From positions 1 to 64,000 of the forward strand of contig NZ_BOMM01000044.1 of NCBI RefSeq assembly GCF_016862195.1: a DNA stretch of 64,000 nt, written 5' to 3'. A model generated the notes under the pieces. It saw nothing but the letters and a program-made list of their open reading frames with translations, had not been told where the DNA came from and did not search any database. Shown here piece by piece: positions 7,982 to 15,668 of the stretch (position 1 is the stretch's first letter; each line of letters starts with the position of its first letter). This DNA comes from Paractinoplanes ferrugineus. Lineage in GTDB: Bacteria; Actinomycetota; Actinomycetes; Mycobacteriales; Micromonosporaceae. A program made the translations under genes and the position numbers.

Positions 7982-9550
7982 CTACTTGATCGGTAGATCC
8001 AGGTAGGAGCCGCCGGCCACGGTGATCGAGCCGGGGTCGTTGGCGTCGTAGTAGAGCGGATCGACGGTGTCGATCACCAGGGTGAGCGAGTGCCCGGCGG
8101 GCAGGTCGTAGTTGACGGCGGAGAGCGACAGGTCGATCGTGCGGCTACCGCCGCCGCTCGACGACCAGCTGACCGGGTTGTGGGTGAGCAGGGCGGCGTT
8201 GCCCACGCTGTCGAGGTCATAGAGGTACGCGACCAGGGAGCCGTCGGCGGCGGTGCCGGTCAGGTCGAGGTGCACCTTCGGGATGCCGCGGATCTTGGTG
8301 ACGGTCGAGGGCCGGTCCGCCGCCCACACGCCGGCCCGGGTGCGGTCGACGAACGGCAGCCAGATCGACGGGCGCCGGCCGGTGAACGCGGAGACGCCGT
8401 TGGTCAGCAGCACCACGCCACCGTTGGCGACCGTGTCGAGGTCGGTGGGCAGGGTCTTGGACCAGCCGGTGGTGGGGCTGCCGCCGAGCCGGCCGGTGCC
8501 GTCGTACCAGCGGATCTCGCCCAGCCCGTACCTCCTGGTGCTGGTGGTCTGGGCAGCCCAGCTGTCCCAGATCTCGGCGCTCGCGTTGTCGGGTTTGAGG
8601 TAGACCTTGCCCGGCGCCGTGCCGGCGGTGTCGTTCTTGAGGTAGCGGTCGAACCAGCCGCGGGTGCTCGCCCACACCTCGTTGGGCAGGCCGACGAGGC
8701 CGGTCAGCTCGGCGATCGCATGGTCGCCGGGGCGCAGTTCGAGGCGCTTCGGGGTGGTGAGCCGGCCGTAGAAGTCGACGAGCTGGTTGGGCGGGAAGAA
8801 CGTGTCGCCCCAGGAGTTCGCGATCATGACGGCCGGGTTGTTGGCGTTGATCCGGTCGAGGTAGGTGGCGGCCGAGCGGACCTTCGCCCAATCCATCACC
8901 TTGGGTACGTTCCGGTCGGCGCTGAAGTCGTCGAGCATGGTCGTCAGTTCGGTACCGGGGTGGCCGACGAGTTGCGCGGCCAGGCCGAGCAGGCCGGTCG
9001 ACTGGAGGTGCCGGGTCTGGTCGGCGTAGAGCGAGGCGACCAGGTCGGTCCAGCCGCTGAGCATCGCGACCGCCCGGATCCGGTTGTCGAAGGCCGAGCC
9101 GAGCAGGCTGATGCCGGCGCCGTACGAGACCCCGGCCGCCCCGATGCGCGCCGGGTCGGTCGGCGTGTTGGCGATCGTCCAGTCGAGCACCTTGGACAGG
9201 TCGGCCAGGTCTTTCGGCCCGGCGGTGTCGATCGCACCGCCGCTGGCCCACCAGCCGCGCGGCGTGTACGAGACCACGACGTAGCCGGCCGCGGCCATGC
9301 TCGCGGCCTGCGCGACGTATTCGAGGTCGTTGAGGCCCCAGCTGGAGGAGAAGACGACGGCGGGGTAGCGGCCGGCGGCGGCCGGGGCGACCACGTTGGC
9401 CTTGAGGACCACGCCGCCATCGCCGGGGATGTCCACGAACTTGGTGGTGGTGGACGCGGCGTGGGCCGGGCTCGGGGCGGCCCCGATCACCAGGACCGCG
9501 GTCAGCACCGATAGCAGGAAGGCAAGCAGGGATGAGCGCCGTGGCACCAT
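7982..9550 (-). CDS. secreted CocE/X-Pro dipeptidyl-peptidase-like hydrolase (S15)
   Basis: 522 aa from the ATG at 9550, chosen because GAGGAG lies 5 bases upstream; the GTG at 9556 would overlap that ribosome site. An N-terminal signal peptide of about 32 residues ends near AHAAS. The alpha/beta-hydrolase core has GVSYGAG (Ser about 142), NSWGDTFFP (Asp about 249) and PGDHAIAE (His about 277). A C-terminal beta domain of the PepX_C type follows. Members cleave peptides or esters outside the cell; the substrate is unknown. It is divergent from the TetR gene, with operator-like repeats between them, so it is a likely target of that regulator. Confidence 0.85.
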   Translation of the reverse strand: MVPRRSSLLAFLLSVLTAVLVIGAAPSPAHAASTTTKFVDIPGDGGVVLKANVVAPAAAGRYPAVVFSSSWGLNDLEYVAQAASMAAAGYVVVSYTPRGWWASGGAIDTAGPKDLADLSKVLDWTIANTPTDPARIGAAGVSYGAGISLLGSAFDNRIRAVAMLSGWTDLVASLYADQTRHLQSTGLLGLAAQLVGHPGTELTTMLDDFSADRNVPKVMDWAKVRSAATYLDRINANNPAVMIANSWGDTFFPPNQLVDFYGRLTTPKRLELRPGDHAIAELTGLVGLPNEVWASTRGWFDRYLKNDTAGTAPGKVYLKPDNASAEIWDSWAAQTTSTRRYGLGEIRWYDGTGRLGGSPTTGWSKTLPTDLDTVANGGVVLLTNGVSAFTGRRPSIWLPFVDRTRAGVWAADRPSTVTKIRGIPKVHLDLTGTAADGSLVAYLYDLDSVGNAALLTHNPVSWSSSGGGSRTIDLSLSAVNYDLPAGHSLTLVIDTVDPLYYDANDPGSITVAGGSYLDLPIK

Positions 9551-9625
9551 GCGCACTCCTCGACGGGACGGAAGGTCCGGCGAGCGTAGGAGCGGGTACC
9601 GAGAATTTGAACTTCATGACATTAT

Positions 9626-9643
9626 CGTTACTTGCCAGTAACG
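9626..9643. promoter_or_regulatory. palindromic operator candidate 1
   Basis: CGTTACTTGCCAGTAACG has perfect 6-bp arms (CGTTAC/GTAACG) around 6 bases. It is midway between the secreted hydrolase (start 9550) and the TetR gene (start 9761), the usual place for a TetR autoregulatory site. Confidence 0.6.
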
Positions 9644-9652
9644 TTGGTCACT

Positions 9653-9666
9653 TTACCGACGGGTAA
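9653..9666. promoter_or_regulatory. palindromic operator candidate 2
   Basis: TTACCGACGGGTAA has perfect 5-bp arms (TTACC/GGTAA) around four bases. It begins 10 bp after the first palindrome and shares its GTAA core, consistent with a second site for the same dimeric regulator. Confidence 0.5.
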
Positions 9667-9721
9667 CGAGCCGGGCGGTAGCGAACCGGACGGTAACGAG
9701 CCGGGCGGTAGCGAACCGACT
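9662..9721. repeat. GGTARCG direct repeats at 15-bp spacing
   Basis: GGTAACG or GGTAGCG begins at 9662, 9677, 9692 and 9707, exactly 15 bp apart, within two near-identical 30-bp units. The sequence looks like expansion of the operator half-site seen at 9638 and 9662. It lies in the leader of the TetR gene, upstream of its ribosome site. Confidence 0.7.
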
Positions 9722-9760
9722 GGGCCGGTACCGAGACGGCGGGTGCGAGGGGAGGGCGCG

Positions 9761-10366
9761 GTGCTCTACGGTGCTCAGCCCGCACGCCGCCGGGACGCGC
9801 AACGCAACCGGCTCGCCATCCTGACCGCCGCCTGCGAGCTGATGTCGAGTTCGCAGCCCCGGGTCGGGATGCCGGAGATCGCCCGGCGGGCCGGGATCGG
9901 CCAGGCCACCCTGTACCGCCACTTCCCCGACCGGGAAGCGCTGACCACGGCGGTCATCGGCTACCTGATCGACGGCCTCGAGCGGTGCGTGGCGGCCGGA
10001 CTCGAGCAGCCCACCATGTTCCGGGCGGCGCTGCACGAGATCCTGCGCGCACAGGTCAACATGCGGCCGCTGGTGCAGTTGGCCCGCCGGCTCGACGCCG
10101 CCACCCGGGGCCGGTTCCTGCGCCGCATCGCCGGTGTTCTGGCCGAACCGCTGCGCCGCGCGCAGGAGGCGGGTGAAGTTCGGCCCGATCTGGTCCCTGA
10201 CGACGTGATTCTGTTGTTCGGTATGGTCGAGGGCGTCGTCGAGGGAGCAGGCAGCCATGCCGAGGCCGTGGCTGCCGCGGGTCGTTCCATCGACCTGGCT
10301 CTCGACGGCGTATTCCGGCCGGTCACGTCGCCTTCCGAGGCGCCACTGCGGATTGGTAAGCTCTGA
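9761..10366 (+). CDS. TetR/AcrR-family transcriptional regulator
   Basis: 201 aa from the GTG at 9761, which follows a strong GAGGGGAGGG ribosome site. The longer frame from the TTG at 9632 would translate the operator repeats and is rejected. The helix-turn-helix (about 37-58) reads PEIARRAGIGQATLYRHFPD, the classic TetR pattern. The C-terminal ligand domain has no assignable ligand. It probably represses itself and the divergent secreted hydrolase. The next gene starts inside its stop (TGATG), so the regulator and the S1-domain gene are probably co-transcribed. Confidence 0.85.
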   Translation: MLYGAQPARRRDAQRNRLAILTAACELMSSSQPRVGMPEIARRAGIGQATLYRHFPDREALTTAVIGYLIDGLERCVAAGLEQPTMFRAALHEILRAQVNMRPLVQLARRLDAATRGRFLRRIAGVLAEPLRRAQEAGEVRPDLVPDDVILLFGMVEGVVEGAGSHAEAVAAAGRSIDLALDGVFRPVTSPSEAPLRIGKL

Positions 10367-11745
10367 TGTTCGACGAACAGGTGGGATTGTCGATGAGCTC
10401 GCCCGATGCCGTGGTGCCCGAAACCGAGGCGCCCGAGTCCGTGCTGCCCGCTTCTGACGAAGCGGATGCAGCAGCCGCCCCTACGCTTGAATCCGCTGCT
10501 CCCGAGCCCGACACTCCCGCCGTTGAGCAAACGGCACCCGGCGCCGAGGAAGCGGCCCCGGCCGCCGGCGAGGCGGCACCAGCCGTCGCTGAGGCGACCC
10601 CGGTCGCCGACGACGCGGCACCCGCCGTGGACGACGCGGCACCCGCCGTGGACGACGCGGCACCGGCTGCAGACGACGCGGCTCCCGCCGCTGACGACGC
10701 GGCGTCGGCCGCGCCCGATCCCGCCGCTCGCGCGCGCGAGCAGGCCTGGGCGGCGATCGAGAAGCTGAAGGACGAGGACGGGGTCGTCAAGGGCCCGGTC
10801 ACCGAGGCCGTCAAGGGCGGCCTGATCCTCGACATCGGCGTGCGGGGCTTCCTGCCCGCGTCGCTGGTGGAGATGCGTCGCGTCCGCGACCTGCGGCCCT
10901 ACGTGGGTCGTGAGCTCGAAGCCAAGATCATCGAGCTGGACAAGAACCGCAACAACGTGGTCCTGTCCCGCCGGGCCTGGCTCGAGCAGCACCGCACCGA
11001 GGCGCGCACCGGTCTGTTCGATCGGCTCGCCAAGGGTCAGGTGCGCAAGGGCGTGGTCTCGTCGATCGTCGCCTTCGGTGCGTTCGTCGACCTCGGCGGG
11101 GTCGACGGTCTGGTGCACGTCTCCGAGCTTTCCTGGCGGCACGTCGACCACCCCTCCGAGGTGGTTCGCGTCGGCCAGGAGGTCGAGGTCGAGGTGCTCG
11201 AGGTCAGCCAGGAACGCAAGCGGGTGTCCCTGTCGCTCAAGGCGACCCAGGAAGACCCGTGGCGTCAGTTCGCTCGGATCCACACGATCGGCCAGATCGT
11301 GCCCGGCCAGGTCACCAAGCTGGTGCCGTTCGGCGCGTTCGTCCAGGTCGAGCACGGCATCGAGGGTCTGGTGCACATCTCCGAGCTGGCCGGCGGGCAC
11401 ATCGAGTCGCCCGAGCAGATCGTCCAGACCGGTGACACCGTGCTTGTCAAGATCATTGACATCGATCTGGACCGGCGTCGCATCTCGCTGTCGCTGCGCC
11501 AGTCCAACGAGAGCTACGTCGACGGGGACGAGAACTTCGACCCGACGATGTACGGCATGGCCGCCACGTACGACAACGACGGCAACTACATCTACCCCGA
11601 GGGCTTCGACGCCGAGACCGGCGAGTGGCTCGACGGGTTCGATGAGCAGCGCGAGACCTGGGAGCAGCAATACTCCGACGCCCGGGAGCGCTGGGAAGCC
11701 CACGGCCGGCAGGTGCTGGCCAGCCGCGAGGCCGGGCACGCCTAG
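10366..11745 (+). CDS. S1-domain RNA-binding protein, second RpsA-like protein
   Basis: 459 aa from the ATG at 10366 overlapping the TetR stop; an ATG at 10393 with GGTGGG upstream is an equally good start. Three S1 domains lie at about 139-203, 224-293 and 309-378. The diagnostic SSIVAFGAFVDLGGVDGLVH and PFGAFVQVEHGIEGLVHISE match domains 2-4 of actinobacterial ribosomal protein S1, as does the C-terminal YPEGFDAETGEWLDGF segment. The usual first S1 domain is missing and replaced by about 120 acidic Ala/Asp/Pro residues with heptad units. It is probably a paralogue of S1 acting on mRNA or ribosomes; the housekeeping copy would be elsewhere. Its stop shares CTAG with the convergent NUDIX gene. 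Confidence 0.8.
   Translation: MFDEQVGLSMSSPDAVVPETEAPESVLPASDEADAAAAPTLESAAPEPDTPAVEQTAPGAEEAAPAAGEAAPAVAEATPVADDAAPAVDDAAPAVDDAAPAADDAAPAADDAASAAPDPAARAREQAWAAIEKLKDEDGVVKGPVTEAVKGGLILDIGVRGFLPASLVEMRRVRDLRPYVGRELEAKIIELDKNRNNVVLSRRAWLEQHRTEARTGLFDRLAKGQVRKGVVSSIVAFGAFVDLGGVDGLVHVSELSWRHVDHPSEVVRVGQEVEVEVLEVSQERKRVSLSLKATQEDPWRQFARIHTIGQIVPGQVTKLVPFGAFVQVEHGIEGLVHISELAGGHIESPEQIVQTGDTVLVKIIDIDLDRRRISLSLRQSNESYVDGDENFDPTMYGMAATYDNDGNYIYPEGFDAETGEWLDGFDEQRETWEQQYSDARERWEAHGRQVLASREAGHA
10609..10704. repeat. 21-bp in-frame tandem repeat in the S1-like gene
   Basis: Four and a half copies of a 21-base unit starting GACGACGCGGCACCCGCC encode the DDAAPAV/DDAAPAA heptads of the acidic N-terminal extension. 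The first two copies are identical and later ones diverge. Confidence 0.85.
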
Positions 11746-12140
11746 GTGAACAGAGCGACCGTCTCCGGCAGCTGCGAATGTGCCGGGGACGGGAGCTCCG
11801 CCGGGTCGAACCAACCGAGCTCGTCGAACTTGTGCGGCTCACCGATGCGGGCCTCGGCCGGGTCCAGGCGCACCGCGAAGACGATCGCCACCCAGTGCGA
11901 GCCGGGACGCAGCACATTGCGTACGCCGAGCAGCTCGATCTTCTCCGGCCCGGTCCCGTACTCCTCGATGACCTCGCGCGCGACCGCCTGCTCGAAGGTC
12001 TCCCCGAACTCCAGCGCGCCCGCCCCGCAGTCCCAGGTGCCGGGCTCGTCCCGGGCCCGGGTGGAGCGCCGCGCGAGCAGGATGCGCCCCGCCCCGTCGT
12101 GACAGACGAAAACCACGGAGACCGAGGGCGTACGAGTCAT
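11742..12140 (-). CDS. NUDIX hydrolase
   Basis: 132 aa from the ATG at 12140. The Nudix box is intact: G41-x5-E47-x7-R55-E56-V-I-E59-E60-Y-G62, so the Mg-binding helix should hydrolyse a nucleoside-diphosphate-linked substrate, unidentified. An ATG three codons upstream (12149) is an alternative start. Neither has a clear ribosome site, so the message may be leaderless. The start codon shares CATG with the divergent BKACE gene, and the stop shares CTAG with the S1-like gene, so this gene is locked between neighbours at both ends. Confidence 0.85.
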   Translation of the reverse strand: MTRTPSVSVVFVCHDGAGRILLARRSTRARDEPGTWDCGAGALEFGETFEQAVAREVIEEYGTGPEKIELLGVRNVLRPGSHWVAIVFAVRLDPAEARIGEPHKFDELGWFDPAELPSPAHSQLPETVALFT

Positions 12141-12873
12141 GAAAAGCATTAAAGCGTGTCTCAACGGCGGCCGTCCCGCCCCCGCCTCCCCCACCGATCT
12201 GGCCGCCGAGGCCGCCGCCGCCGTGGCGGCGGGCGCCGAGGCCGTGCACGTCCATCCGCGCGACCCGGCCGGCCGCGAGTCGCTGGCGGCCGAGGACATC
12301 GGCGCGGCGCTGGTGGCGATCCGGCGAGCCGTCCCCGGCCTGCGGGTGGGTGTCTCCACCGGCCTCTGGATCACCGGCGGCGACGCGCCCCGCCGGGCGG
12401 CGCACATCGCCGCCTGGCGCGCACTGCCCGATTTCACGTCGGTGAATGTCGGTGAGGAGGGCTTCACCGATCTGGTACGCCTCCTCACCGCCCGCGGCGT
12501 CGGCGTGGAAGCCGGGGTGTGGCGCCCGGCCGAGGCCCAGGCCGTGGCCGGACTCGCCCTGGAACGGGTGCTTATTGAGGTGCTCGACACCCCGGCGGCC
12601 GCGGCGGTCCCGGCCGCCGACGCGATCCTGGCCGCCCTCGACGAGGCCGGCTGGACCGGCGAACGCCTGCTGCACGGTGAACAGGACGCGTGCTGGCCGC
12701 TGATCGCCCACGCCGGCCGGCTCGGCCTGCCCACCCGGGTCGGCCTCGAGGACACCCTGGTGTTGCCGGACGGCAGCCCGGCACCCGGCAACGCGGCCCT
12801 GGTCGAGAAGGCGCTGGAGGTCTGGCGGTCAGCCCGCCACGACGCGGGTGAGCGGCTCGATCCGGGCCGGTAA
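12139..12873 (+). CDS. BKACE-family (DUF849) beta-keto acid cleavage enzyme
   Basis: 244 aa, slightly short for the family. It starts MKSIKACLNGGR, the standard opening of 3-keto-5-aminohexanoate cleavage enzymes. AVHVHPRD (His37 and His39) supplies two zinc ligands and VGLEDTL near the C-terminus the glutamate. The family condenses a beta-keto acid with acetyl-CoA to give an acyl-CoA and acetoacetate; the acid used here is unknown. GAGGG lies 8 bases before the ATG. The 3' end overlaps the convergent GGCT-like gene by 45 bp. Confidence 0.85.
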   Translation: MKSIKACLNGGRPAPASPTDLAAEAAAAVAAGAEAVHVHPRDPAGRESLAAEDIGAALVAIRRAVPGLRVGVSTGLWITGGDAPRRAAHIAAWRALPDFTSVNVGEEGFTDLVRLLTARGVGVEAGVWRPAEAQAVAGLALERVLIEVLDTPAAAAVPAADAILAALDEAGWTGERLLHGEQDACWPLIAHAGRLGLPTRVGLEDTLVLPDGSPAPGNAALVEKALEVWRSARHDAGERLDPGR

Positions 12874-13428
12874 CGGCGTCAGGCTGGCGCGCAGCTCGGC
12901 CGTCAGGTCACTGTGCGGGGCGAAGGCCGCCGCCACCACGTCGAGGTACTCCCGCCGGATCCGGGCCGAGCCGCGAGAGAGGCCGGCCTCCGCCGTCCGG
13001 ACACTGGCGGGCTTCCCGACGTACGCCCACACCGTCGCCGGGCGCGGCAGCCCGCCCCAGCCGACGACCGCGTGCGTGACGTCGGCCCGGTCGTAGTTCC
13101 CCTCCCGCGCGTCCAGCGCCGCGACCAGGTCCGGTCCACCCAGCAGCAGATAGCCGGTGAGCACCGTCCGAGGGTCGGCCGGGACGATGTTCAGGAAGAG
13201 GACCTGCACCGGCGGGCGCTCGGTGGTCCCCGGCGTGTGGTAACGAACGGCCCGTGACACGGTGTTGTCGGTGCACACGTTCCATCGGCGCCGCCAGCCC
13301 GCGAGGGTGGCCTTGCCGAAGTGGACACCGTCCCGGGCGCCCTCGCCGAGCGTCGCCGCCAGCGCCGCGGCCGAAACCACCGATCCGTAGACGAAAACTC
13401 CGCACGTGTCCCGCTCCGAGACGTTCAT
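12829..13428 (-). CDS. gamma-glutamylcyclotransferase-like (AIG2/GGCT fold) protein
   Basis: 199 aa. The N-terminal VFVYGS and later LLLGGPDLVAALDAREGNYDRADV match the GGCT fold, in which a YGS/YGT loop binds the glutamyl group and an acidic residue catalyses cyclisation to 5-oxoproline. Substrate specificity is uncertain, since many members act on other gamma-glutamylamines. The ATG at 13428 starts the frame; the purine run GGGAAG is almost touching it, an unusually short spacing. A much longer open frame extends upstream to 15195, antisense to the glucosidase, and is a shadow. Confidence 0.65.
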   Translation of the reverse strand: MNVSERDTCGVFVYGSVVSAAALAATLGEGARDGVHFGKATLAGWRRRWNVCTDNTVSRAVRYHTPGTTERPPVQVLFLNIVPADPRTVLTGYLLLGGPDLVAALDAREGNYDRADVTHAVVGWGGLPRPATVWAYVGKPASVRTAEAGLSRGSARIRREYLDVVAAAFAPHSDLTAELRASLTPLPARIEPLTRVVAG

Positions 13429-13482
13429 CTTCCCAGTATCCGGTGCCCCGCCGGGCCGCCGGGCGTGGCTAGCATCGGGAGC

Positions 13483-15081
13483 ATGGCTGGGGACTGGTTC
13501 GCCGACGCGGTGATGTACGAGATCTACCCGCAGTCGTTCGCCGACTCGAACGGCGACGGGATCGGCGACCTGCGCGGGGTCATCGACCGGCTCGACCACA
13601 TCGCGTCGCTCGGCGTCGACGTCATCTGGTTCAACCCGTGCTTCGCGTCGCCGTTCGTCGACGCCGGTTACGACGTGTCCGATTATCTGACGATCGCGCC
13701 GCGCTACGGCACCAACGACGACCTGGTGGAGCTCGTCGAGGCGGCCGGCAAGCGCGGCATCCGCATCATGCTCGACCTGGTGGCCGGGCACACGTCGATC
13801 GAGCACCCCTGGTTCCGCAAGGAGCTGCACGCCGACGGGCCCGACCCGAAGGGCGACCGGTACATCTGGTGCGAGCAGCTGCCGGCGAGCACCTGGGCCC
13901 GCGCCATGCCCGGCACCCCGGCCTGGGTCGAGTCCCCCGGCCCGCGGCGTGGCTACTACCTGAAGAACTTCTACGACGAGCAGCCGGCACTGAACTTCGG
14001 CTGGGCCCGGCCGGGTGGTGCCGACCAGCCGTGGCGGGACGCGGTCGACGCCCCCGGGCCGCTGCGCAACCGGCAGGCACTCAAGGACATCATCGGGTTC
14101 TGGCTCGCCAAGGGCGTCGCCGGGTTCCGGGTCGACATGGCGTTCTCGCTGGTCAAGGACGAGCTGTCGGACGAGGGTCGGGCCGAGACGGTGTCGCTGT
14201 GGGGCGAGATCCGGCGATGGCTGGACGACGCGTACCCGCAAGCTGTTCTGATCCCGGAGGGCGCAGAACCGAGGGTGGGTGAATCGCTCGCCTTCGACGC
14301 CGATTTCTTCCTGGTGATCAAGGAGGCGCACGCGAGCCTGTTCGACAACCACGCCGCGGGGATCCTGCCTTTCCAGGCGCCACGCGAGCCGTTCTTCGAC
14401 GCCGAGGGCCGGGGCAGCACCCGGCCGTTCCTCGACGCCTGGACGGCGGCGAAGGCGGTCGACCCGGGCCGGCCGATCGTGCTGTCCACCGCCGACCACG
14501 ACTACGCCCGGCTGCGGGTGGGCGGGCGCACCGCGGAGCAGATGCGCTCGGCGCTGGTCTTCCTGTTCACCTGGGGCAGCGTGCCTTGCCTCTACTACGG
14601 CGACGAGATCGGCATGCGCTATCTGCCGGATCTGCCGAACGTGGAGGGTGCGGTGTGCAACCCGCTCTACAACCGGGCCGGCTGCCGCACCCCGATGCAG
14701 TGGGACTCCACCGCCAACGCCGGCTTCTCCGCCGCCGCCGCGGCGAAGCTCTACCTGCCGATCGACCCCGACCCGCAGCGACCGACCGTAGCCGCCCAGA
14801 ACGACGACCCGGCGTCGACACTCAACTTCGTCCGCGGCCTGATCAGCCTGCGCCAGGCCCATCCGGCCCTGCGGGCCCGGGCGTCGATCGAGGTTCTCAG
14901 CGAGGGCTATCCCCTTGCGTACGTCCGGGGCGGCACCCACCTGGTCGTCGTCAACCCGCGCCGGGAGGCCGCGTCGCTCGCCGTCCCGCCCGCGACGCCG
15001 CTGCTCGCCGAGGGCGTCACCACCACCGCCGACGGCCTGCGGGTGGCGGGTTTCGGCTACGGGATACTCGCGCTCCGATGA
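13483..15081 (+). CDS. GH13 alpha-glucosidase/alpha-amylase-family enzyme
   Basis: 532 aa from the ATG at 13483. The barrel starts with DAVMYEIYPQSFADSNGDGIGDL, as in oligo-1,6-glucosidases and trehalose synthases. Catalytic residues appear to be Asp218 (GFRVDMA), Glu259 (LIPEGAEP) and Asp340 (TADHD). Region I reads DLVAGHTS, with Gly where Asn is usual, and region IV has ADHD instead of NHD, so the active site departs somewhat from the textbook. It is cytoplasmic, with no signal peptide, and probably acts on maltose, trehalose or small alpha-glucans. Together with phosphoglucomutase at 21923 it fits glycogen or trehalose handling, though the two genes are not linked in an operon. Confidence 0.85.
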   Translation: MAGDWFADAVMYEIYPQSFADSNGDGIGDLRGVIDRLDHIASLGVDVIWFNPCFASPFVDAGYDVSDYLTIAPRYGTNDDLVELVEAAGKRGIRIMLDLVAGHTSIEHPWFRKELHADGPDPKGDRYIWCEQLPASTWARAMPGTPAWVESPGPRRGYYLKNFYDEQPALNFGWARPGGADQPWRDAVDAPGPLRNRQALKDIIGFWLAKGVAGFRVDMAFSLVKDELSDEGRAETVSLWGEIRRWLDDAYPQAVLIPEGAEPRVGESLAFDADFFLVIKEAHASLFDNHAAGILPFQAPREPFFDAEGRGSTRPFLDAWTAAKAVDPGRPIVLSTADHDYARLRVGGRTAEQMRSALVFLFTWGSVPCLYYGDEIGMRYLPDLPNVEGAVCNPLYNRAGCRTPMQWDSTANAGFSAAAAAKLYLPIDPDPQRPTVAAQNDDPASTLNFVRGLISLRQAHPALRARASIEVLSEGYPLAYVRGGTHLVVVNPRREAASLAVPPATPLLAEGVTTTADGLRVAGFGYGILALR

Positions 15082-15119
15082 GCCGGGGCGAACCGACCGG
15101 GCGGGGCCGGCTTGCCGAT

Positions 15120-15520
15120 CCGCGAGCCGGCCCTCGACCGTCCCGGATGGCCGCGCGGATCGTCTCCGGCATCGGCTCGCCGCCGCCATCCGCATGGCCG
15201 CCGGCGCCGTCCGTGGCGGCTCGCCATCCTGGACTCACCCCGCTCGCCGCCTGGCTCCCCCGCTCCCGCCCGGCCCACTCCCGCCCGGCCCACTCCCGGC
15301 TCCCCCCGCTCCCGGCTGCGGTCGGTCCACTGGACGGACCGGGCGAAACGTGCTGACCGCCTGTGGTTTCACGATCGTGGACACCGCCGTCGAGCACCAG
15401 AACGACGCGCTGGCGCTCCGGCCGACCGTGCCGGGCCGCGGCGACGTGGCCGCTTCGCTGGCCGACCTGGCCGGCGTCATCTCGGTCTCCTCCGACGACG
15501 GCACCGCCGAACCGGCTAGG
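15120..15520 (+). pseudogene. MgtC/SapB-family remnant
   Basis: Two pieces of an MgtC-type membrane protein survive. SRMAARIVSGIG at 15141-15176 matches the family's conserved helix region (R-A-A-x-V-S-G-I-G). From 15350, VLTACGFTIVDTAVEHQN, then GRGDVAASLADLAGVISV, resembles the C-terminal ACT-like domain. The stretch between, which should encode hydrophobic helices, is a Pro/Arg-rich sequence in every frame and far too short. I read this as a deleted, frameshifted gene. The bases from 15521 to 15668 hold nothing recognisable. Confidence 0.5.
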
Positions 15521-15668
15521 CGGGATCGGCGGTCCGGTCGTCCGTGCCGCCCGGGTGGTGAAGCGGCAGCCGACCGGAGGCCCCTTCTTCACCGGAGAGG
15601 GGGGCTCCGCGGCCTTCGAACACCCCTTTTTCCCGGAAGACGGGGTCTGGTGCGCGCCGGCACGCGGG

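Noticed and set aside
9632..9760. N-terminal extension of the TetR protein from a TTG at 9632
   Set aside because: It would translate the palindromic operators and repeats. The GTG at 9761 has a strong ribosome site and a normal TetR length.
12829..15195. 788-codon reverse frame extending far upstream of the GGCT-like protein
   Set aside because: Everything above 13428 is antisense to the well-supported GH13 gene. Only the last 199 codons show family motifs.
15082..15356. Coding frame after the glucosidase
   Set aside because: The translation is Pro/Arg/Ser-rich and unnatural apart from the short MgtC-like piece, so it is listed as a remnant.
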